Assembly (NCBI GenBank): GCA_004352715.1
Contig: SCFE01000011.1
Location: 2,129,669-2,193,668 of the forward strand
DNA length: 64,000 nt
DNA from: Hofstenia miamia
Taxonomy: Eukaryota > Xenacoelomorpha > Acoela
Direction: 5' to 3'
Shown piece after piece: positions 54,734 to 64,000 of the stretch (positions within the stretch are counted from its first letter, which is position 1; each line of letters opens with the position of its first letter). Below the pieces are notes generated by a model that had not been told where the DNA came from, searched no databases, and worked only from the letters and a program-made list of their open reading frames with translations. Both the position numbers and the translations under genes were made by a program.

Positions 54734-57313
54734 CTACATTTGGAGATCGCGAATGACTTGCGTTGGATTGTTTTTAAACAAATGGAATGAATTGTAGATA
54801 AGTGTTCCGACATCAACCGGCAAAAGTGCCACTGCAAAGAATATGCCAGCAACGTGCATGGTGGTTGTCCCAGCTACCCGTGCACTGGATTGTAAGACTG
54901 CGGAAATAGCACGAGCACCTGCAACTGCGGTAACACCGGTTTTCATAATTCTAGGAGCCAGAGATGCCAGAGCAGAAACGTTTATCAAGTCGAACTTCCA
55001 TTTGGTTGCAAATGATTCTTCATTCTTAGCACGATCGATTACAACCTTCAATTGCTCGCATTTAAAGTTATCCTAAAAATTGAAATCACCAAATAAACTA
55101 AATTGATGCATTCATCATGGTATAAATCCAAATCACTCTTCAGTGTTTGCTTAACCAACTGCTCTTTTTAAAGAGTAACTCCTCCATTTATAAAAAAACT
55201 AACAAGGTTAACCCTATCCGTGGGGGGTGTGTTCCGGCAACCACCTGTTCATATTACTGCGATGACGTCAGTTACATGTTAGCATTTCCATCAGGCAGGT
55301 CTGAATATTAAAAATTAAAAAATTTCAAAAAAAAGTTTTCCGGGAGTTATGAATGAAATATGAGAAAGAAGAGTAGTTTTAATCATCTCTCGCCTGAATC
55401 GGAATAATACATAATATTACCTTGAAAGTGTATTATGGTTAAAGTCAAATTACCGTCATGTAGAAACAGAATTTACAGTAGTTTTAGAAAAGTAAGTGTC
55501 ATAATATACGATACATTCCGGAATTCTTGGAAGCCCTTAAGGTAATATGAATACAATATTCAGCTCCACACAAAAACCTGCAAATGTTACCTGAATATTA
55601 GAATGTAAAGCCATTATGAAGAAGAAATGAGTCTGAACATGATTGTCTAATCGTCTTATGTTAAAATTATTTACTAGATTAGCTACACGTAATGATCCAT
55701 GTTTATATATAAGCATTAGAAAAGTTGGAAAGCATTTTCTCATTTGGTTTATCCCAACATATAGTCCAAGTTGAAGAGTTTGTATAAGAAGTCAACGGAA
55801 GAAAAAAACTTAGAAAAACCTGTCATTGTGAAGATAAAGCACATAAGTAAGTAAATACTCTTCTGACTTATACCATATGAAATATGAAACCAAAAATCTT
55901 AGACTATTCAATAAATGATGTCAGTATTCTTATCTTGCTAAAATATTACTATTGGTAGTATATTTGCAGCAGTTTGACAAAAGAATAGAAGTTCAAATAT
56001 AACATATTTCGAGTCATAAATCAAATTCCGGGTCCATATTTGAATAGTATGGTATCCGCAACAATAAATTGCATTTATATTGAGTTTAGAATTCTAAATT
56101 TCAGAAAATGTCAACAAAACTGATCGCATATGAATTTGTTCTTAGATACCATGACAGTGTTTAAAAATTGCCACAAAACGACAGCGCAGAGGCCCCAACA
56201 ACCTACATTTTTATATGAACAACAACCTACATAATGTAGGCTTTTGAATGCTCACACAGTAGGCAATGTGAGGCAAGAACAGAACTTTTGACATTTAAAC
56301 GTAGCATAGCTTCAAAATCGGTAGCAATATTTGCGTTAATTTAACTTCAATCTATAAAGATGTGTGGCATATAACTACAATATAAAAATTCAAAACGTTA
56401 AAAGCACTGCATACAAGTTATGCTTTCGAAGAGCAAAATAATTTGAAAAAGGGACATTTATTTGATACTTTATAATATCTTGATTCTAGCACAATCGACT
56501 TTGATGTTTCATCTAACAAGCTATATTAGTAAGTCTATAGAAAGCTATACAAAAAATTCTTCTAAGAAGTGATTCATTACCAAAAAAACTAAATTTTAGT
56601 TGAACATACATTAAAGTCACAAAACCTTCTGTATATGTTTGTTAATTTCTTGGAGATTGGTTTTCTTGCGTAAAGCTTCGTAAATTAACGACGAACCAGT
56701 CGCAAAACCGCCTCCAGTGGCTACAGTAGCACCGAGAATCGCTAAAGGAGCACCAGCCTAAACGAGTTACTATACAAATTCTATAAAATATGTGGAAATA
56801 CAGGACACTTACCACAACCCCCACACCCGTGATAGACAGCGCTAAACCACCAATTGTCAGGCCAGTGCCGAGAACACTAACAGACGAGCTCACGACACGA
56901 TACTTCAAATGCCTTCTTTCCAAATTTGTAAGTATCTGAATAATTGTTTCCAACTCTTCAATAGTTCTTTCACGACATTTAATGACGTCAGCAAAACAGG
57001 CTACAATATCGTACTCTGAATCAAAACTGGTGTAGAAAACCTACGTAGGCATGCAAAATGATTAAAATCAAGCAAGAATTACCTCGCCTTTGAATGCTTC
57101 AACCGTGGGAAGTGAAAGAGGCTTTGTCTCGTCTACTGTACGACATAAAGGGCATGGGACAGTAGAATTATTCTGCAAAAACAAGCACTGTAAACATTCC
57201 AAACAAAATGGATGACCACAGGAGAGAACTCTGAAGTCGTTAGAATCACCACAGATAGCACATGAAGAAAAAAGCGAAGCTATCATTAGACTGCATCCAT
57301 AACTAAAATCCAT
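54734..57313 (-). CDS. RING finger-apolipoprotein L-like protein, four exons
   Basis: Exons on the minus strand: 57313-57083, 57040-56813, 56757-56626 and 55072-54734. All have GT/AG borders and all introns are phase 0. They give 309 residues. Residues 18-57 are a C3HC4 RING (C18, C21, C32, H34, C37, C40, C54, C57), the zinc-binding fold of E3 ubiquitin ligases. Residues ~100-125 are a charged amphipathic helix (RERTIEELETIIQILTNLER). Residues ~127-182 form two Gly-rich hydrophobic segments, GTGLTIGGLALSITGVGVV and APLAILGATVATGGGFATG. Residues ~235-309 (TAVAGARAISAVLQSS ... FFAVALLPVDVGTLIYNSFH) resemble the C-terminal part of apolipoprotein L, including a D..xLIY.S.HL-like block. An in-frame TAA lies 9 bases before the ATG. 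ApoL proteins insert in membranes and act in lipid or ion handling. Substrates and function here are unknown. The splicing model is mine and untested. Confidence 0.8.
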
Positions 57314-57449
57314 TCCATTTTAAAAAACAAATGAAAATTATACACATTATTTAAGATATTTGAAATTTTCATAAAAATGGTAAAGATGGGGATCGATTCG
57401 CGAATAGAATCTCAAAAAATAAGTTCATTTCTATCTGCAATTCTAAGCA

Positions 57450-57466
57450 ATATGAAATTCAATAAA

Positions 57467-57497
<31 letters not shown>

Positions 57498-57665
57498 GAC
57501 TTTATTTAGCCGCTGAAGGCATACACTACAAAAAATAAAAACAAGTCAGGTTTTACAGAAGCGAGGACAGTCACAGGAGCTGAAATAAGAGCAAATGGAA
57601 GAGTAGGCGAAGTTGGAGAAGGGCTCAGCAAAGAGGAAAGACATCAAAGATTTCTTGAAGCTAGG
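57450..57665 (-). mobile_element. 5'-truncated LINE 3' end with (ATT)n tail
   Basis: On the minus strand GCTTCAAGAAATCTTTGATG ... GCTAAATAAAGTCATTTATT then (ATT)n at 57463-57496. It matches 61866-62050 on the plus strand along its length. It sits just upstream of the RING/ApoL-like gene. Confidence 0.85.
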
Positions 57666-57739
57666 AAATTACCTTTACAAAACATACAACGAACAAGATC
57701 CAGTATTATCGAGTCAATTCAAAAGATTCGTTTTTGAAT

Positions 57740-58075
57740 TCCTATACACACAGAGAGAAGAGAGTTGCTGAGTGGAGATAATGCTAGACCTCATGTTTCT
57801 CGCCACACGAATTCCTTCTTGGAAAGGAGAAGTGTTCGTCTGTGCGCCAATCCCCATATTCATTGGATCTCAACTCATGTGATCGAGTGATCTTCAACAT
57901 GTTGGAAATGCGCCGTCATGACATCAACCTGGAGAACGAAGCGGAATTCAAAGCCTTCTTGTAGGTGTCTGTCAAAATTTTCTGCAGAAGTCTCTAAACG
58001 CGAAGCGGGAAAGTTTCTGAGCCCCTGTGACACAGTTATTTTATCCAGTGGTGAATATATTTGACTGTAAGATGA
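57740..58075 (+). pseudogene. Mariner-type transposase fragment
   Basis: The frame LLSGDNARPHVSRHTNSFLE holds the DNARPH motif containing the second catalytic Asp of Tc1/mariner transposases. After a shift it reads INLENEAEFKAFL, then FSAEVSKREAGKFLSPCDTV and SSGEYI, the C-terminal pattern (W..C....G.YI). Upstream parts are missing. It abuts the LINE end at 57665. Confidence 0.65.
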
Positions 58076-60660
58076 CAATCACGTACAAGTTTCTGATAAT
58101 GTATAAATACACTATGGGACAATTCATTCTTGTCAATTGATGAATAGCACTTTCATTAATTTCTAGTATTGGCAAAAAACAAAACAATTTTTTTGATAAC
58201 CTATATTTATATAAAATAAGATTAAATATTTAAACACAAAATTATTAAGATACATAAACTAGTTTTTATCTTACATGCAAATTTTCTGAACTGTGAAAAA
58301 AGAATGAAATATTTAGTTAATTGGGAACTAGTGCTATCATAAAGTTGCAATAAAAAAGAAAAACTTGCATTATTTTCGTAAAGCTAAAATTCATTTTTTC
58401 ATTTAAAACTAAACTATATATAACATATAACATGGGCATCAATCCAAGTAAAGCAATAAAAAAATTGACAAAATTATATTTTATTACAGATGGTGTATCT
58501 TAATTTAAGAGCCACAATGTAGTTGTGTATTGATTAGACAATCACCAATTAAAATAGTAATAACAGGTTTGAATCTAATATGATTTCTATGCCAATTTGT
58601 AGCTTGAATTGAAATATAGCTGAAATGTGAAATCAGTCAAGAAACATGCTATGTCAACTTGGCTAAAACCGAAATTTGATGACAGCGTCAAACTTGACAA
58701 ATTACTCTTGCAATGATCAACCTAGCTTTTTAGAACGCGAATTGATTTTTCTATTGTGAATCCCAATTTCTTTTAGTACACAGGAGATGTAGAATATAGC
58801 AAAAAATGTTAATCCAGTTTAGTACATAAATTTTTTTTGATTGCATACACTCAGATGTGTTTGAAGTATTTACATTTAAAAGTTATGACAATCCCATTAC
58901 AATGCTAGTTGATGTGCTATATCAGTAACATAAAAGTATTACACTTGAAAAAATCTCTTTAGAAAACCGCAAATATATATATATATATATAGTAATTTTT
59001 CCCCTATTGTACATTTCATAAAGTAATAAATAGTGTAAAAATAGTAAATGATCAAAACTAAACGAATCATTCGTATATGAGCCCAAAAATTTTCATGATC
59101 ATGGATATCGGTGAGCTACAAAATATTTTATTCATCAAACTTTGTCGCAACATTATAATTTTTAACTAGACATTCAGTGATTAAATAGATTAATAGAAAA
59201 TAAGTATCATCAATATTTTAAGAAAAAGTAGAAAACAGTTTTTTTGAAATTTTCTAGATTAATAAAAGCCAATTGATGGAAAGTTTTGCAGACAAATAGA
59301 GGTAGGTTTACATAAATTTTCGAGATTTTAGATTTCTAGCTTTAATAGTTAAGGAATCTAATGTGGCTTACTCAATATCAGGATATTTGTCAAAAGTGCG
59401 CGTTTAACTACGAAAAAGTTTTATCCAATGTAATTGAAAGTTGGAATGACACTAGAAGCCACCGCCTACTGGTTAGAACCTTCTAACATTGCCTGCTCTC
59501 AAACTACAGACATACTACTTGTAAATCTCATAAATGTGTAGTAGATGATTTTTAAGTTTTTTATCAAATAATGACAGCTGTGACCAACACCAGATAAGCT
59601 TCTGCCAGGATAAACCTATCCTTATATAATTGAATTTACAAAATTACATTTTACACGATGTTGCAGAATACTACAATCGGAGACGCGCCCTAGAGAAATT
59701 AAATCGAGTAAGGCCCAACATTCACCCGATCTCTGCGCCTAGTTTAAGTTTAAATCAAGCCAAAACAATTGAATTATCTCATCCTAAATAAACAGTCGCA
59801 ATTTACAAGCTGTCAATATTAGCATTCCTTTTTGCTAAAAGTCAACCACTTTCCAAATAAATCTATGTAAATACGTACTTTTCAATATTATTTGGACCAA
59901 CTCTCAAAATTTCATAATTCAAAACGTAAATATAATTTAGAATTAGCTTTCAAATGTCTAGATAGAATTATAATGAATTTTTAATTCTCCTTGTATTAAA
60001 CTTAAAACAGATGTTACAATTCAAATAAAATGACACATTTGAATTTTATGTGCTCAAAATATACGTATTTCGAAATGAAAATGAAGAAAATAAAGTAGTT
60101 AACGCTTTTGACGGCTCAATACATGAATAAAAACGGGCAGCATTTTCGAAGGTTTTGGTCACCGATTTATTGACAAACCAACCAATATTAGAAATCCGAT
60201 TGATTAACATAACGTAATATAAAATATTTTGAGACAAAGCATTATCAGCACTAAAGTATCCAGATTCGGGTTTAAATTCGTAAAAAGTTATTACTGGTCA
60301 ACCACAGAACAAAATGCTCAGTTTGTTTGAAGTTTCTATTATAGACTAGCCTAGCTATTATCATCAAAAATTTAATCAGTATTAGGGTTCTCTAAACTAA
60401 GCATGGTGCAGATCTCGCGGCTACATTAGTGACTATAATAAAATATTTTGACTAATAGTCAAACGCGGTATCTGCGGAAATTTTATTGCATATCCATGTG
60501 CATCTATTAATTATATTTCAATTGTAGGTGGCATGAAAACATTTTAATGATATATTAATTAGCCCTCTAGAAAATCTACTGAATAGGTTATTGATCATTC
60601 ATAAACAAGAGCTTATGTAGAGAATTACGTAAATCTCTCTTTCCCTCTCTCTCACCGCAA
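58076..60660. other. No gene recognised; short (TA)n at 58974
   Basis: About 2.6 kb of AT-rich non-coding DNA. I find no ORF with motifs, RNA gene or repeat apart from (TA)n. Confidence 0.4.
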
Positions 60661-60674
60661 AGGTCACATGGAGA

Positions 60675-60833
60675 GGGGGGGGGGGGGGCCCCNNNNNNNN
60701 NNNNNNNNNNNNNNNNNNNNNNNNNNNNNNNNNNNNNNNNNNNNNNNNNNNNNNNNNNNNNNNNNNNNNNNNNNNNNNNNNNNNNNNNNNNNNNNNNNNN
60801 NNNNNNNNNNNNNNNNNNNNGGGGGGGGGGGGG
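60675..60833. other. G-run bordered assembly gap (128 N)
   Basis: Poly-G on each side of N's at 60693-60820, likely a sequencing failure at a homopolymer or a polymerase artefact. Confidence 0.85.
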
Positions 60834-60900
60834 TGCCCCGCGATAAGTCTTTTGACTATAAAAGTTTTTCTACCATAGTCAAAAGACTATATTAAGTGCA

Positions 60901-62050
60901 TTTGGCTTTGATGCTCATTTCATTGAAATCTTCCAGTCTTACCAGTCCAATCGTCGTCAGTGTGTCAAAATCAACTCGTCAATTTCTTCTGCTCTTGTCT
61001 CTAGTGGTGCTCCTCAAGGTTCTGTGTTTGTTATTCGGTTCTTCCTTGTTGCTATCAACAACCTCCCTCAATCTGTCCTCAACTCATCCTGTCTACTGTA
61101 CGTTGATGACACTGCGTTTTTCAACGTTGGTAGTTCTTTTGCCTCCAATATTACCTCTGGCCTTAAGCTTTTGGCCACATGGTCCTTCGTTACCCATCTT
61201 AATTTAAAACCACCACAGAGACATGTGGTATTTCCTTTTTTGTATTTCACCCTTCTGATCTTCCTCTTCCTGTCAATTTTTCTCCTCACCATACTCATCT
61301 TGGTGCTAACTTGAATTGGTCTGGACATGTGTCCTTACGCCTCCGCAAAGCTAATTCCTTACTCTTTTCCCTCTGCTGCTGCAAAACTCTCTTTGTTCAA
61401 AACCATTCCTCTCGCCATTCTTCTCTACGCTTCTCCCTGTTGGTGGCATTCTCGTTCCTTGTTCCACGCTGTGGAACATTCCCAGAAGCGTTCCTTCAAC
61501 TGGATCTCTCCCTTGCCATACAAAGACGCTCTTTCCAAATTCTCCACTCTCTCACTGTCACTACTTCCATGCCTGTGATCTCCTCCTGTTCAACCCCTTG
61601 CTCTCTTGCAAATTGGATCTCGATCCTTTCGATTTCATTAAGTTCTCTAATTCCCGCTCCATTCGCTCTGATGATGGTGCCACTTTCTCCATTCGTCGTC
61701 CCAAGAAACATTGCACCCTTCACTCATTTTTCAAACGTGCTTGTACTGCTGCTAATTACATCTTGATTCTCAACCCTCCAACATCAAGCATTTTCTTGAA
61801 CTTTTTAATTTTGCATATGTACGTTAAACCCTCCAACAGCGATTGATTTCTTTTCCCCGCCACCGAGCTTCAAGAAATCTTTGATGAATTTCCTCTTTCC
61901 TGAGCCCTTCCCCAACTTTGCCTACTCTTCCATCTGCTCCTATTTCATCTCCTGCGACTGTCCTCGCTGCCGTAAAACTTGACTTGTTTTTATTTTTTGT
62001 AGTGTGTTCAGCTGCTAAATAAAGTCATTCATTATTGTTATTATTATTAG
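60901..62050 (+). pseudogene. LINE (ATT-tailed family) reverse transcriptase and 3' end
   Basis: The opening frame reads FQSYQSNRRQCVKINSSISS then SGAPQGSVFVIRFFLVAINN, and the catalytic box LLYVDDTAFF near 61100. These are RT motifs GAPQGS and YxDD. Frameshifts follow, then the thumb and C-terminal region (RSFNWISPLPYKDALSKFST; DDGATFSIRRPKKHCTLHSF). The 3' UTR ends AAATAAAGTCATTC plus (ATT)n at 62034-62050. Composition is C/T-rich on this strand, unlike the TTATC-tailed LINEs of this window, so it is a second family. The 5' side lies at the gap. Confidence 0.85.
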
Positions 62051-62523
62051 GTTTTAAGAAAAATGCGAAATTGATTTTACAATTCTCACAATCTAAGGAA
62101 TTCAAAATAACGCCCGCTAAGTGTTGGACGGGCGGAAAACAATTTTGATTGGGTTTAGTGTGATATTGATTCAAATACACATTTTAATATTTTCACGAAA
62201 AAATTACACTCAAATATAATTTTAGTAATCATAGTTTGTATGAACCGGAACATTTCGTTCTTCAGAAAATAACCGGTAGTACATCCAACATTACAAAATC
62301 ATCATTGACTTCACCCGCTTAAAGTCATTCAATATTATTATTATTTACATGACCAAATGCAGATTGACAAATTCGATTTCTTAGCATAATCCTTCAATAA
62401 ACATGAGCGAGAGGTATTATTAATCTGTTAAATATGAACTAATTTCTACAAAAACAGTTAATATTGAAACGCTTCATCAATTTTTTGGCAATCTTTATAC
62501 ATTAGAGCTGCAGGGGGGGGGGC
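62051..62523. other. No gene; tiny LINE-tail relic near 62320
   Basis: TTAAAGTCATTCAATATTAT at about 62318-62345 resembles the ATT-tailed LINE terminus. The remainder is non-coding and ends in a G-run before the gap. Confidence 0.4.
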
Positions 62524-63172
62524 NNNNNNNNNNNNNNNNNNNNNNNNNNNNNNNNNNNNNNNNNNNNNNNNNNNNNNNNNNNNNNNNNNNNNNNNNNNNN
62601 NNNNNNNNNNNNNNNNNNNNNNNNNNNNNNNNNNNNNNNNNNNNNNNNNNNNNNNNNNNNNNNNNNNNNNNNNNNNNNNNNNNNNNNNNNNNNNNNNNNN
62701 NNNNNNNNNNNNNNNNNNNNNNNNNNNNNNNNNNNNNNNNNNNNNNNNNNNNNNNNNNNNNNNNNNNNNNNNNNNNNNNNNNNNNNNNNNNNNNNNNNNN
62801 NNNNNNNNNNNNNNNNNNNNNNNNNNNNNNNNNNNNNNNNNNNNNNNNNNNNNNNNNNNNNNNNNNNNNNNNNNNNNNNNNNNNNNNNNNNNNNNNNNNN
62901 NNNNNNNNNNNNNNNNNNNNNNNNNNNNNNNNNNNNNNNNNNNNNNNNNNNNNNNNNNNNNNNNNNNNNNNNNNNNNNNNNNNNNNNNNNNNNNNNNNNN
63001 NNNNNNNNNNNNNNNNNNNNNNNNNNNNNNNNNNNNNNNNNNNNNNNNNNNNNNNNNNNNNNNNNNNNNNNNNNNNNNNNNNNNNNNNNNNNNNNNNNNN
63101 NNNNNNNNNNNNNNNNNNNNNNNNNNNNNNNNNNNNNNNNNNNNNNNNNNNNNNNNNNNNNNNNNNNNNNNN
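62524..63172. other. Assembly gap (649 N)
   Basis: Undetermined bases, bordered on the left by a G-run. Confidence 0.95.
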
Positions 63173-63334
63173 GGGATGCAGCCATGGTTTCATTTTCAAT
63201 AACCTCCCAAAAACCTTAGATTGCAATATATGAATGGATGCATTGCATCTATAAATATAGCATACATTAACAGTAAATTTGAGGTAAATTTGAAAAAGCA
63301 TACAAAATAATGCTTAAAAATAATTCAAGTATCC

Positions 63335-63555
63335 CTTCCTTTCCGAAAAGAACACTCCAATGCTGTACAGATATAATATTTAGCAGAGTGGATCAGTGCA
63401 GCCTGATGTACAACAAAGCCTAAACCCGGTTGCCATAGGTGCATTATTCGAATTCGTGCCAATCACAAAAAAACGTATTTTGACTATTTTATGAACAAAA
63501 TCATTTCCTTAACTTTGAAAATATATTTAAGGATTGCATATTGATGAGGCACAGC
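63335..63555 (+). repeat. Dispersed repeat, copy 2
   Basis: Counterpart of 44800-45065, same orientation, with small differences (for example AGAGTGGATCAGTG against AGATTGGATCAGTG). Confidence 0.75.
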
Positions 63556-64000
63556 TTGAAATAAATATCGATATACTTATTTCAGTACCAAATTCGAATA
63601 AAAATCAAATTTCATGTATATTTTGAATTTCCCAACGATGGTTATACAATAAGAATTTTAAGCAAAAATGAGAATGATTGAACACAGATGTCATTTTTCA
63701 TTTGATAAAAAGATTATAAATTTGTTAAACAATTCCAATGAATCACAGCAAAAGAAATCCGGGGATATAGTTTTTAAATGTAAATATTTATTTTGGTCAT
63801 TTCAAAAGGTTGATTGATTGAATATGACTATATTATTTAATTGATCGTGACAGATTCAATTAACGATAATGTGTAAGTAATTATAATGATCAAGGAGAAT
63901 ATTTTAATAATCAAAGCTTAGGGTCCTAAATGTAGGAAGAAATTGATGTATCTTACATTTCTTCAGCATTGAAATGCAACGTATATTACTAGATTTTAGT
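63556..64000. other. No gene recognised
   Basis: AT-rich non-coding sequence to the end of the window. Confidence 0.4.

Noticed and set aside
54843-55076. 77-codon plus-strand ORF
   Set aside because: Antisense shadow of the last exon of the RING/ApoL-like gene.
62495-63301. ORFs of 227-268 codons
   Set aside because: Almost entirely gap sequence; the readable ends carry no motif.
1-64000. tRNA, rRNA or other structured RNA genes
   Set aside because: Read through by eye for tRNA box patterns and rRNA-like GC-rich blocks. None was convincing, but a covariance-model scan was not possible.

Overview
This is AT-rich eukaryotic DNA, most likely from an invertebrate animal. The evidence is spliceosomal introns with GT/AG borders, an intronless flavin monooxygenase gene, non-LTR and LTR retrotransposons, and a wide mix of cut-and-paste transposons (Tc1/mariner, hAT, pogo, P-like). 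There are also many (TA)n tracts and long stretches without genes. Nothing prokaryotic was seen. The phylum cannot be fixed from the window. It is a draft assembly with eleven multi-base N runs, several of exactly 1000, plus isolated single N's. Several gaps sit between two copies of the same flank, as expected when haplotypes or contig ends were not merged.

Layout. 0.5-9.8 kb is a nest of insertions: an hAT-type short element is split by a Tc1/mariner copy, which is split by an LTR retrotransposon, next to a LINE fragment. 9.8-13.1 kb holds an hAT mini-element, a rearranged 1.5-kb hAT with a perfect 8-bp target duplication, and the P-element-like transposase fragment it landed beside. 13.6-14.9 kb (minus) is an intact 421-residue flavin-dependent monooxygenase. 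15-23 kb is mostly featureless apart from hairpin and (TA)n repeats. 23-28 kb holds LINE, hAT and pogo remnants nested in each other. 28.6-29.4 kb is a tandem repeat. 30.8-35 kb holds hAT-type mini-elements and LINE tails. 36-48.2 kb contains an inverted segmental duplication, a decayed LINE with endonuclease and reverse transcriptase, and a 1-kb perfect palindrome. 42.7-52 kb holds further hAT elements, one of ZMYM1/DUF4371 type. 52.5-52.8 kb is a 32-bp minisatellite.

The most interesting host locus is at 54.7-57.3 kb (minus). Four exons joined by phase-0 introns encode an inferred 309-residue protein with an N-terminal C3HC4 RING finger followed by an apolipoprotein-L-like membrane region. 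This combines a probable ubiquitin ligase with a membrane-inserting fold. 57.4-58.1 kb and 60.9-62.1 kb hold a mariner fragment and two copies of a second LINE family with (ATT)n tails.

Only two loci look like functional host genes: the monooxygenase and the RING/ApoL-like gene. They share no evident pathway. The rest is transposon archaeology, and many elements are dated relative to each other by nesting and target-site duplications read directly from the sequence.
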